NCBI GenBank assembly: GCA_900768685.1
Contig: CAAGDX010000036.1
Location: 12,705-76,704 of the forward strand
Direction of reading: 5' to 3'
Origin: Bacteroidales bacterium
Lineage (GTDB): Bacteria; Bacteroidota; Bacteroidia; Bacteroidales; Muribaculaceae
DNA length: 64,000 nucleotides
Position 1 is the first letter of the stretch. Each line of letters opens with the position of its first letter. A program made the translations under genes and the position numbers. Below are positions 36,921-45,390 of this stretch, one piece after another. The notes beneath the pieces were generated by a model. That model had not been told where the DNA came from and ran no database searches. It was given only the letters and a program-made list of their open reading frames with translations.

Positions 36921-36989
36921 TTACATTGCGTAAACCTCGGCACAAGTGGTGAAATACCACTCAACTGCCTTCATAAGCATTTTTCTCAT
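36921..36989 (-). CDS. 22-residue small protein
   Basis: ATG at 36989-36987, stop TAA at 36923-36921; product MRKMLMKAVEWYFTTCAEVY followed by Ala-Met. It is a complete minus-strand transcription unit: -7 element TACCTTTG at 37105-37098, a structured leader of about 105 nt with several hairpins (GCCGG/CCGGC near 37050-37075, CTGCC/GGCAG near 37020-37037), the frame, and a strong terminator at 36851-36886. The peptide is amphipathic with an aromatic core. I do not recognise a named family. It could instead be a small structured RNA with an incidental frame. Confidence 0.5.
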   Translation of the reverse strand: MRKMLMKAVEWYFTTCAEVYAM

Positions 36990-37097
36990 AGGTTAAAAAT
37001 TTTGGTTTAACATCAGCGTATCTGCCTGCTCTTGGCAGCCGCTATTTATTATCGCCGGATTCTCATACCCGGCTCTTACATCTACCTTATGACGGTG

Positions 37098-37105
37098 CAA
37101 AGGTA
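37098..37105 (-). promoter_or_regulatory. -7 element of the 22-codon gene (TACCTTTG)
   Basis: TACCTTTG on the minus strand fits TAnnTTTG; the -33 region is A/T-rich without an exact TTTG. Confidence 0.5.
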
Positions 37106-37224
37106 AACAAAAAACTAAAATTATGCTATAAAATTATGTTTTTTAACATAGTTTTCATCGTTTTTCCCTTATCACATTTCAAAAATTGTGCCAAAATATA
37201 TTTGCTGATAATCCAATATTTTTG

Positions 37225-37456
37225 AGGATTTCTGCAAAACGCCCGTTTTTACCCCAAGATTTTGAGATTTTCGGCATTTTCCGCCAAAAAAATTGTGAGA
37301 TTTTCGGCAAAACACCCGTTTTTACCCCAAGATTATGAGATTTTCGGCATTTTCCGATAAAAAAATTGTGAGATTTTCGGCAAAACACCCGTTTTTACCC
37401 TAAGATTGTGAGATTTTCGGCATTTTCTGCCAAAAAAATTGTGAGATTTTCGGCAA
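37225..37456. repeat. 73-bp tandem repeat, about three copies
   Basis: Period exactly 73 bp (equivalent bases at 37240, 37313, 37386). Each unit contains CACCCGTTTTTACCCCAAGA and two GAGATTTTCGGCA boxes separated by TTTTCCGCCAAAAAAATTGT. The array ends a few bases before the promoter and start of the ATPase gene at 37495. Confidence 0.9.
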
Positions 37457-37462
37457 AGTTTG

Positions 37463-37470
37463 TAACTTTG
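37463..37470 (+). promoter_or_regulatory. -7 element of the 37495 ATPase gene
   Basis: TAACTTTG directly after the last 73-bp repeat unit; the -33 region lies inside the repeat. Predicted leader about 20 nt, excluding the in-frame ATG at 37408. Confidence 0.6.
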
Positions 37471-37494
37471 CATGCAAACAACGAGCAAGAAGAT

Positions 37495-38835
37495 ATGGAA
37501 CAACACGTTTTCAGACGCAAAATTTACGAAAAGATGCTCCGCTGGAAAGAGGAGCGAGATGGGAGTACCGCACTTTTAATTCAAGGTGCAAGACGCGTAG
37601 GCAAATCCACAATAGCAGAAGAATTTGCAAAAAAAGAATACGAATCATATTTAATGATAGACTTTATAGAGGCTCCCCAAAGTGTAAAAGACCTTTTTGA
37701 TGACATTTCAGATATAGACAAGATTCTTTTTAATCTTCAGTTTCAATACAACGTAAAACTGAAGGAGCGAAAATCCGTAATAATTTTTGATGAAGTTCAA
37801 AATTGTCCTAAAGCACGTCAAGCAATAAGGAAACTAGTGAAAGACCATAGATATGATTATATCGAGACAGGTTCACTGATTTCCATAAAGAAAAACATTA
37901 AAGATATACGCATTCCAAGCGAGGAAACACGCATCACACTTTACCCAATGGACTATGAGGAATTTCGTATGGCTTTAGGCGATACGGTTTCAATAGACAT
38001 GACACGAGAAGTTTTTGAATCAAAAAAGTCACTTGGAGATGGAGTGGTGCGAAATATTATGCGTAATTTCAGGCTGTACATGCTTGTTGGAGGAATGCCG
38101 CAAGCAGTAAATGCATATATTCAAACGAATAATCTCAGTACCGTTGACAGCATAAAAAGAGAAATTATAGAACTTTACGCAGAAGATTTCAGAAAAATAG
38201 ACCCTACAGGTAAAGCAACCAGAATGTTTTATTCCATACCCGGACAATTATCCAAAAATGCTTCAAGATACCAAGTCTCAAGCGTTATTCAAAATGGGAA
38301 AAAAGATAGACTTGAAGAAATTTTGCAAGATATGGAAGATTCTCAAGTTGTGTTGTTTGCAAGGCATGCGGATGACCCGAATGTAGGACTTTCACTGCAT
38401 GCAAACAATAATCTGTATAAACTTTTCCTTGCAGACACGGGGCTTTTCATCACTCTGGCTTTTTGGGACAAAGATGTAACGGAAAATGCTATATATCAGA
38501 AACTTTTGAGCAATAAATTATCTGCGGATTTAGGTTATGTTTATGAGAATATTGTGGCACAAACCCTCAAAGCGGCAGGGCACGAACTATATTATCACAC
38601 ATGGCCCACGGAAAGCGGAAAACACAACTATGAAATAGACTTTGTGATATCCAAGGGTAACAAAATATGCCCTTTGGAAGTTAAATCTTCCGGCTATCGC
38701 ACTCACGCTTCGCTTGACGCTTTTCAAAAAAAATACTCGGATAGAATTCTAAACAGATACTTGATTTACACCAAGGATTTGCGTAAAGACACAGACGTGA
38801 TTATGCTTCCTATTTTTATGACAATGTTTTTGTAA
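37495..38835 (+). CDS. AAA-type ATPase with DUF4143-like nuclease domain
   Basis: 446 residues from the ATG at 37495; the longer frame from 37408 is rejected because it translates the 73-bp repeat and spans the promoter. N-terminal P-loop domain with Walker A QGARRVGKST (about 25-34) and Walker B SVIIFDEVQ (about 93-101), then a C-terminal restriction-fold domain with EIDFVISKGNKICPLEVKSSGY, a typical D-ExK pattern. These proteins are widespread singletons in Bacteroidota and archaea with no settled role. A second member lies at 56864-58084. Confidence 0.88.
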   Translation: MEQHVFRRKIYEKMLRWKEERDGSTALLIQGARRVGKSTIAEEFAKKEYESYLMIDFIEAPQSVKDLFDDISDIDKILFNLQFQYNVKLKERKSVIIFDEVQNCPKARQAIRKLVKDHRYDYIETGSLISIKKNIKDIRIPSEETRITLYPMDYEEFRMALGDTVSIDMTREVFESKKSLGDGVVRNIMRNFRLYMLVGGMPQAVNAYIQTNNLSTVDSIKREIIELYAEDFRKIDPTGKATRMFYSIPGQLSKNASRYQVSSVIQNGKKDRLEEILQDMEDSQVVLFARHADDPNVGLSLHANNNLYKLFLADTGLFITLAFWDKDVTENAIYQKLLSNKLSADLGYVYENIVAQTLKAAGHELYYHTWPTESGKHNYEIDFVISKGNKICPLEVKSSGYRTHASLDAFQKKYSDRILNRYLIYTKDLRKDTDVIMLPIFMTMFL

Positions 38836-38860
38836 ATTCCGTGCAAAAATCGTAACTTTG
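38829..38860 (+). promoter_or_regulatory. dcp promoter (TTTG-N20-TAACTTTG)
   Basis: Exact consensus with TTTG at 38829-38832 inside the end of the ATPase gene and TAACTTTG at 38853-38860; leader about 45 nt. Confidence 0.75.
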
Positions 38861-38908
38861 TGGCATAGACAATAATTCATACATAAAACAATAATTACAC
38901 TCAACTAA

Positions 38909-41026
38909 ATGAAACACAAAATTTTGACAATGGCAGCAGCATCCTTGATGGGAATGGCAGCCCTGACATCGTGTGGTAATAAAGAAGAACAAAATCCGTT
39001 CTTGACTGATTACACCACACCATACGAAATTCCTCCTTTCGAGCAAATCAAGCCCGAACACTATCTCCCTGCCCTCCGTGCCGGAATCGAACAGCACAAC
39101 GCTCAAATAGATTCTATCCTGAACTGCACGGAAGAACCTACTTTTGAAAACACTATCCTCGCTTTTGAAGAATCCGGTGAAATCCTCACAAAAGTGGAAA
39201 TGGTGTTCTTTGCCCTCTCTGAATCAGACTCTTCCGATGAACTCGTGAAGGTGGCTGAAGAATTTGAACCGCTCGTCTCTCAACACAACGACGAAGTGGC
39301 TATGAATCCGCGTCTTTTCGAACGCATCAAGTACCTCTACGACCGCATTGACTCTCTGGAACTCAACACCGCTCAAAAACGTGCCGTGAAAGACTATTAC
39401 AAATCTTTCACTCGCAACGGTGCCCTCCTTAGCGATGCCGATAAGGAAAAACTCAAAGCACTCAACACGGAACTTACCACTCTCTATCAGCAATTTAACA
39501 AAAACCTCCTCAATGCTACAAACGCTTTCCAAATTGTGGTTGAAAACGCTGACGAACTCTCCGGACTTCCACAAAGCAACATTGACGTGGCTGCTGAAGA
39601 GGCTAAAAATGCAGGTCTTGAAGGCAAATGGCTCTTCACTCTCCATGCTCCAAGCCGTCTGCCGCTCCTCCAGTATGCAGACAACCGCGACCTGAGACAA
39701 AAAATGTATGAAGGCTACACAACTCTCGCTTCTTCAGGCGAATACGACAATGCTCCGGTTATCAACAAAATCCTTAAAGTCCGTGCACAAAAAGCCGCTA
39801 TCCTCGGTTTTGAAAACTACGGCTCATATATGACAGACAACGTAATGGCAGGCAGCATTGAAAATGCAGAAAACCTCCTGATGAAGATTTGGAAACCGGC
39901 TATCGCAAAAGTGGCTGAAGAAGTGACTGAAATGCAAGCAATTGTAGATGAAGAGGGCGGTGACTTCAAAATCGCTCCTTGGGACTACTATTACTACGCA
40001 GAAAAAGTACGTCAGAAAAAATACGAACTTGAAGAAAGCAAAGTTCGTGAATACTTCCCACTCGACTCTGTTCGCAAGGGTATTTTCACTATGGCTGAAC
40101 GCCTCTACGGTGTCACTTTCACAGAAATGCCGGATGCTCCTAAGTACCACCCGGAAGTTGTGGTTTATGACGTTAAAGACCTGGAAGGCAACCATGTAGC
40201 CGTATTTATGACAGACTATTTCCCGCGTGCTTCCAAACGTCAAGGTGCTTGGATGAGCGAATTTAAGGGTTCATACGTGGACCGCGACGGCAAGGCTTCA
40301 CGTCCTATTATTTATAACGTAGGCAACTTCTCAAAACCTGTTGGCGACACTCCGTCACTCCTCACTCTTGACGAAGTTGAAACAATGTTCCACGAATTTG
40401 GACACGGTCTCCACGGCATGCTCAGCAAAGCTGTTCTCCGTAGCCAGGCAGGTACAAACGTGGACCGCGACTTTGTGGAACTTCCTTCACAGATTCACGA
40501 ACACTGGGCACTTGAGCCGGAACTCCTCAAGGTTTATGCTCACCACTACAAAACAGGTGAGGTTATTCCTGACGAAATGGTGGAAAAACTTATCGCAGCA
40601 GCAAACCACAATCAAGGTTTTGCAACAACGGAACTCGTGGGTGCAGCTCTTCTGGACCTCCAGTACGGCAAACTCAATCCTACTGAAGATATAGACGTTG
40701 TAGGTTTTGAAAAACAAGTGGCTGAAAACCTCAAGATGCCGGCAGAAGTACAGTTCCGCTATCGCAGTCCTTACTTCAAACACATCTTCGGTTCTGACGG
40801 CTATGCTTCAGGCTACTACACTTATCTCTGGGCTGAAGTGCTTGACAGTGACGGCTTTGAGCTCTTCAAAGAAAAGGGTGTATTTGATGCTGAAACTGCA
40901 AAATCTTTCAAGGAAAACATTCTTGAAATGGGTGGCAGCGAAGACCCGATGACTCTCTTTGTTCGTTTCCGCGGACATGAACCTCAGCCGGAAGCTCTCC
41001 TCCGTGGCAGAGGTTTGATTAAGTAA
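38909..41026 (+). CDS. dcp: M3 family peptidyl-dipeptidase lipoprotein
   Basis: 705-residue zinc metallopeptidase releasing C-terminal dipeptides from oligopeptides. Lipobox LTSC (Cys 22) predicts a lipid anchor, so it acts in the envelope rather than the cytoplasm as in E. coli. Zinc motif HEFGH at residues 495-499 within MFHEFGHGLHGML, with the third ligand in LPSQIHEHWALEP. N-terminal segment NPFLTDYTTPYEIPPFEQIKPEHYLPAL is typical of the M3A family. It has its own promoter and tandem terminators at 41059-41138. Confidence 0.95.
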   Translation: MKHKILTMAAASLMGMAALTSCGNKEEQNPFLTDYTTPYEIPPFEQIKPEHYLPALRAGIEQHNAQIDSILNCTEEPTFENTILAFEESGEILTKVEMVFFALSESDSSDELVKVAEEFEPLVSQHNDEVAMNPRLFERIKYLYDRIDSLELNTAQKRAVKDYYKSFTRNGALLSDADKEKLKALNTELTTLYQQFNKNLLNATNAFQIVVENADELSGLPQSNIDVAAEEAKNAGLEGKWLFTLHAPSRLPLLQYADNRDLRQKMYEGYTTLASSGEYDNAPVINKILKVRAQKAAILGFENYGSYMTDNVMAGSIENAENLLMKIWKPAIAKVAEEVTEMQAIVDEEGGDFKIAPWDYYYYAEKVRQKKYELEESKVREYFPLDSVRKGIFTMAERLYGVTFTEMPDAPKYHPEVVVYDVKDLEGNHVAVFMTDYFPRASKRQGAWMSEFKGSYVDRDGKASRPIIYNVGNFSKPVGDTPSLLTLDEVETMFHEFGHGLHGMLSKAVLRSQAGTNVDRDFVELPSQIHEHWALEPELLKVYAHHYKTGEVIPDEMVEKLIAAANHNQGFATTELVGAALLDLQYGKLNPTEDIDVVGFEKQVAENLKMPAEVQFRYRSPYFKHIFGSDGYASGYYTYLWAEVLDSDGFELFKEKGVFDAETAKSFKENILEMGGSEDPMTLFVRFRGHEPQPEALLRGRGLIK

Positions 41027-41185
41027 ATGCATAATTCATAATGCATAATTCATAATTAAAAAGGTCGCGAAAGCGACCTTTTTTTAATTCTTAATTCATA
41101 ATTGGCTGGGGCTTTGTGGCTCAGCCAATTTTTTTTGTGCAGCAAAGATAATAATTATGCATTATGAATTATGAATTATGCATTA
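41027..41185. repeat. terminator/GCATAATTCAT composite module
   Basis: A/T-palindrome repeats (41027-41056), terminator hairpin GGTCGC-GAAA-GCGACC with T run (41063-41085), second hairpin AATTGGCTG/CAGCCAATT with eight T (41100-41138), then A/T-palindrome repeats again (41153-41185). The same parts occur inverted at 16852-16970. Confidence 0.85.
41059..41138 (+). terminator. tandem terminators after dcp
   Basis: Two successive hairpins each followed by a T run, at 41063-41085 and 41100-41138. Confidence 0.85.
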
Positions 41186-41189
41186 ACCT

Positions 41190-41292
41190 GAACCCCGCAG
41201 GGGTATGCTCCTTCAATCACACTCGCAGCCAAGAGACGGACTACAATAATTTCGTAGCAGTGGAAATATGAGTTGAATATATGTAAAGTTCT
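41190..41292 (-). pseudogene. duplicated 3' fragment of the AlbA_2 gene
   Basis: This ~100-bp stretch matches the 3' end of the 43515 gene (43535-43640) in the same orientation, including GAACCCCGCAGGGGT and GCAGCCAAGAGACGG. On the minus strand it begins in frame as YIYSTHISTAT, then a small deletion shifts the frame to a stop. It has no start. With the intact copy it forms a direct repeat around the 41495 gene. Confidence 0.8.
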
Positions 41293-41324
41293 CCAAAAAG
41301 AGTGATATTTTCAGATTTTAGTTG

Positions 41325-41332
41325 TATCTTTG
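41325..41332 (+). promoter_or_regulatory. -7 element of the 41495 gene (TATCTTTG)
   Basis: TATCTTTG followed by a leader of about 155 nt containing ATCGGTGATG...CATCACTGAT (41338-41371), a hairpin near the predicted 5' end. Confidence 0.55.
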
Positions 41333-41494
41333 CCGTATCGGTGATGACTTATATTATTTACATCACTGATTTAAGCGAAATTACCGGCATGTGCAAACTC
41401 TTATAAAGGTTCCTTTATCAATGGATTACTAATTTTCAAACAATTCTCTTTGCTGAATTAAGGATAATAAAGTCTAATATAAACAATTGCTACA

Positions 41495-43465
41495 ATGAAC
41501 TCCACTTTTAAAATCACCCACGACCGCGACTTTCTGCAGCATTTCCTCACTGATTGGCGCACCAAGAGCATTTCTCCACAGATGGTGGAAATTCTTAAAG
41601 AGAATAGCAAAAGCGACCCTTATGCTGCTTACGGCTACGGCAGATGGCTATCCCTGGTGAATCCCGATGGGAATAGTCTTAAAAAAGCAGAAGTTCTTCT
41701 CATCCGGGCAGGAAAACACGGTGTGGTTGATGCAACTGCGGCTCTTTCCAGAATGTTCTATAAAGGGAGGATTGAAGCGGACGAAGCTATGCCCGAGATG
41801 CATGCTTCCTTAATGCATCATTCCTATAATAACAACAGTGAACTCGCTCAATACCAGGCTATTGAGAACATGATTAACGGAGAATACGGATTTCCGAAGG
41901 ACCCTGCTCACCAGGCGGACGTCTTACAAAAGCATCTGGATAAACATCCGGATGCCGACCCGATTTACTACACCCTTCTGGGATTAGCATTGTCTTCTAT
42001 TGATTCTGAAGCGGCTGAAAAAGCCTTTCGTAACAGTATAAAACGCGGCAATACAGAGAGTTACTATTTTTTAGCCCTTCTCTACTCAAAACAAGGAGAT
42101 GAATCAAAAGCCTGTTCCGTGGCGGAAGAAGGTGCCAAACTTGGGGAAGTAAGATGCCACCGCTATAAAGCGAGAATGTCGCAGGAAGAATTCCTGTCGC
42201 TTTCTCCTCAGCAGCAGGAAATTCTTCACCAAGAGATTGCCGAAGGTTTGGATTACGCCATTGCACGATATGATAGCCATGCCTGTTTCCTCAAGGCTTA
42301 CTCACAATATTATGGAGAAATCGGTTATCCTGTAAACTATGAAGAAGCATTGAAAACGCTGGAGCGGGGATGCGAGATGGGGTCCCCCGATTGTTACAGT
42401 CTAAAGGCAGTTATACACTACAAAAATGGGGAAAATCTACCGGCTGAAATGAGAGCATCTGTCGCAGATATTGCAAAAACTTGCTTGCAGGCGGTACGTT
42501 TGGGTGACAGGGGAATTTTTACTCTGGAACAGGTAGCCAAGGGATATGTTAGCGGGCTTCTCGGCAAGCATGATAAAGAGATAGAAAAAATGTGGCTGAA
42601 AGAATTTATTGCCGCAAATCCGGAAGAAGAAGACACACAGGACGCACTTGGCGTAATATCGGTTTATCCTCAGGGCTTCTTCTATGCTATGGATATTGAA
42701 GAAGAAACTATCGATTCAAACGAACTCGCCGGTAGGATAGATGCCCGTAGTTTTGATGTGGTGCATTATTCCCCTATTCTGCAACGCATAACAAAGGCTC
42801 TCTGCTGGGACAAAGAAGCATGCCACGTAGCCATGCTGGTAGATAAAGACGGATATATGAAAGACCTGCCGGACAATATGACGGGAACCCTGGTGTATGG
42901 CAGGGGGCTGGAAATCCGCGGCACTGTGATATTTGTATTGGAAGATGATAAAACATATAGTTTGAAACCTATGAAAGGTTTGAATCAAGCCTATAATTTC
43001 ATAACTATGTTGAATGCTGCCACAGGGGATCTCGTACGCCAACCGACACACGAAGAATTGGAAAGTATAGGTGTGAACGACATCGGTGGATACGAAGATT
43101 ATGACGATTCGGATATTGATGATGATTATATTGATGATGAGTCTGAGGTTTGCCGAGATGATGCTGAGGATAAAGTATGCCGGGACGATGAAATGAAAGA
43201 ACCGCGCGAACTTACTATTCCTTTAGAACAGCTGGAAGATGCAATCAAACAATGTAATCTTTGTGTTGATACCCTGATTGTTACTCTTCCGGATAGTAGA
43301 GACTACTGGTTTATGTCATCAGACGAACTCATATATCAACTGGAAATCAAAACTGCCATTGAGGAAAACATTAAACAACATGGCGGCTATATGATAGACG
43401 AATGGCAATATGTGGATGCCCGCCAAGTTCCAATGGATATCCGTTCTCGTGTCCGCTTTAAGTAA
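41495..43465 (+). CDS. Sel1/TPR-like repeat protein with acidic C-terminal region
   Basis: 656 residues, no signal peptide. The first two thirds contain helical Sel1-type repeats (KAEVLLIRAGKHGVVDATAALSRMFYKG, AEKAFRNSIKRGNTESYYFLALLYSKQGD, EEALKTLERGCEMGSPDCYSLKAVIHYKNG). Residues about 395-520 form a separate alpha/beta segment (RSFDVVHYSPILQRITKALCWDKEACHVAMLVDKDGYM) that vaguely resembles DUF3846-type domains; unproven. A run rich in Asp, Glu and Tyr (about 530-565) precedes a short final domain. The gene sits alone between a pseudogene fragment and the intact gene it was copied from. Confidence 0.75.
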   Translation: MNSTFKITHDRDFLQHFLTDWRTKSISPQMVEILKENSKSDPYAAYGYGRWLSLVNPDGNSLKKAEVLLIRAGKHGVVDATAALSRMFYKGRIEADEAMPEMHASLMHHSYNNNSELAQYQAIENMINGEYGFPKDPAHQADVLQKHLDKHPDADPIYYTLLGLALSSIDSEAAEKAFRNSIKRGNTESYYFLALLYSKQGDESKACSVAEEGAKLGEVRCHRYKARMSQEEFLSLSPQQQEILHQEIAEGLDYAIARYDSHACFLKAYSQYYGEIGYPVNYEEALKTLERGCEMGSPDCYSLKAVIHYKNGENLPAEMRASVADIAKTCLQAVRLGDRGIFTLEQVAKGYVSGLLGKHDKEIEKMWLKEFIAANPEEEDTQDALGVISVYPQGFFYAMDIEEETIDSNELAGRIDARSFDVVHYSPILQRITKALCWDKEACHVAMLVDKDGYMKDLPDNMTGTLVYGRGLEIRGTVIFVLEDDKTYSLKPMKGLNQAYNFITMLNAATGDLVRQPTHEELESIGVNDIGGYEDYDDSDIDDDYIDDESEVCRDDAEDKVCRDDEMKEPRELTIPLEQLEDAIKQCNLCVDTLIVTLPDSRDYWFMSSDELIYQLEIKTAIEENIKQHGGYMIDEWQYVDARQVPMDIRSRVRFK

Positions 43466-43484
43466 AAATCGCACAGACATAATT

Positions 43485-43507
43485 TAGAGTTTGTAAACAG
43501 GCTCTTA
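43485..43507. repeat. MITE-end relic
   Basis: AGAGTTTGT-AAACAGGCTCTTA: the right arm matches the MITE terminus (AACAGGCTC followed by TTA) and the left arm is a decayed inverted copy. Possibly a deletion relic of the 338-bp element. Confidence 0.4.
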
Positions 43508-43514
43508 TTATATG

Positions 43515-44171
43515 CTATGAATTATGTTTTATTCTGAACCCCGCAGGGGTGTGCACCATATCAATCACACCGGCAGCCAAGAGACGGGCTACGATATTTT
43601 CTGCCGTAGCAGTGGAAATATGAGCGGAATAGATGTAATCCTCCACACTTGAGAGAGGATTTTCCTCCAGAAAAGCCAGCAAAGCCTTTTCCGCAGCAGA
43701 AAAAGTGAACAGTTGCCCGGAATCTTTTTGCTGCATCTCCCATGCCTTAATCATCAGCGGCGGAACAGCAATATTTTCATCTTTAACTCTCAGATATGCA
43801 GTAAGTTTGCCACCCTCCTCCTTTACATATACCGGCCTTGTCTGCGACTTTACAATAGACGCTTTGAGCACCACTTTACCATGCTCCGTCTTGTATGCCG
43901 TCATTTCCACCTCCTGCGGCGGCACACAAAAAGCCTCCGCAGCGTGTTGAATCATATAAATATCTTCCTCGTTCGGTATTCCCACGATATTCCCGTTGTC
44001 TTTCACGCCAATGAGCAGGCGACCGCCGTCGTTATTTGCAAAAGCGGAGATAGAGCGAGCAATTTTACGAGCATCGGAAATGGCATATTTGAAATCCTGA
44101 TGCTCATGCTCACCCTCCTCAATAAGACGAGAAATGTAAAACTTACCTTTTATGGCAGGAATATCTTTCAT
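43515..44171 (-). CDS. AlbA_2 (Schlafen-like) putative DNA-binding protein
   Basis: 218 residues. The N-terminal half matches the AlbA_2 domain: EHEHQDFKYAISDARKIARSISAFANNDGG (about 17-46) and LLIGVKDNGNIVGIPNEED (about 47-65). The C-terminal half (about 155-210) looks like a winged helix (FLEENPLSSVEDYIYSAHISTATAENIVARLLAAGVI). Such proteins are annotated as ATP-binding or transcriptional regulators; neither is proven. It is 34 nt downstream of luxS and probably the last gene of the operon. Confidence 0.85.
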   Translation of the reverse strand: MKDIPAIKGKFYISRLIEEGEHEHQDFKYAISDARKIARSISAFANNDGGRLLIGVKDNGNIVGIPNEEDIYMIQHAAEAFCVPPQEVEMTAYKTEHGKVVLKASIVKSQTRPVYVKEEGGKLTAYLRVKDENIAVPPLMIKAWEMQQKDSGQLFTFSAAEKALLAFLEENPLSSVEDYIYSAHISTATAENIVARLLAAGVIDMVHTPAGFRIKHNS

Positions 44172-44205
44172 ACTAAAAAGTACCTATTTACGGCAAAATA
44201 CCCGG

Positions 44206-44688
44206 CTATTGCGGATAGTTAAGATTCTCAAATTCAGGCTTATAGAGAGTATTTTCCAAAAAAGTGCGAGCCTCGACTTTAGCCAGTGCAAGGTCATTAA
44301 AAGTATAGTTTCCGCAGTCACGAGCCGTGGCACCCGGGATTTCGCCCTCAAAAGCCGCAATAAATTCAAAGGTTCCCACCATCAGCGGCAGTATATCCAA
44401 AGAACCATAATCTCCGCTGACAATCAGATAGTTACCTGTTAAGCAACCCATAGGACCCCAATACACAATACGGCTGCTCCACTGAGGATGATTACGCAGG
44501 AAAGTTGCAGCGAGATGCTCCATAGTATGAATTGCCTTCGGGTCCAAAGCCGGTTCACGGTTCGGCAACTTGAGGCGAATGTCAAAAGTGGTGAGGATAT
44601 CGCCGGAAGGAGTCACGTCTTTGCGACTCACGAAGATTCCGCGAGAAAGACGTGTATGGTCTATCGTAAAACTTGGTATCTTCTTCAT
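44206..44688 (-). CDS. luxS: S-ribosylhomocysteine lyase
   Basis: 160 residues. Cleaves S-ribosylhomocysteine to homocysteine and DPD, precursor of the AI-2 signal. Metal ligands His 54 and His 58 and the catalytic Glu 57 lie in HTMEHL, the catalytic Cys 82 in GPMGCLTG, and the third metal ligand Cys 125 in ARDCGNY; all are intact. Its start overlaps the mtnN stop by 4 nt, coupling the two consecutive steps. Confidence 0.97.
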   Translation of the reverse strand: MKKIPSFTIDHTRLSRGIFVSRKDVTPSGDILTTFDIRLKLPNREPALDPKAIHTMEHLAATFLRNHPQWSSRIVYWGPMGCLTGNYLIVSGDYGSLDILPLMVGTFEFIAAFEGEIPGATARDCGNYTFNDLALAKVEARTFLENTLYKPEFENLNYPQ

Positions 44689-45377
44689 TTTAAAGTGTTT
44701 ATAATGTGTTTGAGGAGATGGAAAGTGGATTGCGGAGCATCTTCCCAGAAATTTTCGTACTGCGAAATATTGTCACTCTCACCGGGAGTGTCACTCACCA
44801 CGCGGATGCAGAAAAACGGTACATTCTTAATAAAGCAAGTGTGAGCGATAGCGGCAGATTCCATATCCACGGCAATAGCGTCCGGGAAAACGCCCAGAAT
44901 ATGCTCGATATCTTCTTTGCGGCTCACAAAAATGTCGCCGGAGGCTATAAGCCCTTGTTTAACCCTTGCATCCGCCGCAATTTGAGCGGCATCAGAGGTG
45001 ATATCGTCAAGTGCTACCGTTTCAAAAAACCTCGGGCAACCCGCAGCCTCGCCCCACTCCGTGCCGGGACCGCACCAGCAGTCGTGGTAAGCAATTTTGT
45101 TTGCTATCACCACGTCAAGAATCTTGGCACCGCCACCCGTGCCACCTGCCACGCCTGTGTTTATGATAATGTTCGGGTGAAAATTTTCAATAAGTGTAAG
45201 AGTGGAGATAGCGGCATTGACCTTACCAATGCCGCACTGCATGGCAATAACTTCATTTTCACCGATGTTTCCAATGTGGAAATCAAAGTTATTGGCATTG
45301 ACGGTAGAGTGATTTTCCAGCAAAGGCAAAAGGAGTTTGAGTTCCTTTCCCATTGCCACTATAATAGCAATTTTCAT
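44685..45377 (-). CDS. mtnN: 5'-methylthioadenosine/S-adenosylhomocysteine nucleosidase
   Basis: 230 residues. Removes adenine from SAH and MTA, feeding LuxS with S-ribosylhomocysteine. Signatures: N-terminal MKIAIIVAMGKELKLLL with Glu 12, NTGVAGG near 78-84, VDMESAAIAH near 170-179, and the catalytic Asp in VVSDTPGES near 195-203. 13 nt downstream of the SGNH hydrolase and overlapping luxS. Confidence 0.96.
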   Translation of the reverse strand: MKIAIIVAMGKELKLLLPLLENHSTVNANNFDFHIGNIGENEVIAMQCGIGKVNAAISTLTLIENFHPNIIINTGVAGGTGGGAKILDVVIANKIAYHDCWCGPGTEWGEAAGCPRFFETVALDDITSDAAQIAADARVKQGLIASGDIFVSRKEDIEHILGVFPDAIAVDMESAAIAHTCFIKNVPFFCIRVVSDTPGESDNISQYENFWEDAPQSTFHLLKHIINTLK

Positions 45378-45390
45378 GTGTAATCTGTTG

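Noticed and set aside
37179..37388. 69-codon repetitive minus-strand frame
   Set aside because: Direct translation of the 73-bp tandem repeat with no start signal.
37408..37494. N-terminal extension of the 37495 ATPase
   Set aside because: It translates the 73-bp repeat and spans the -7 element; the ATG at 37495 fits promoter and family start.
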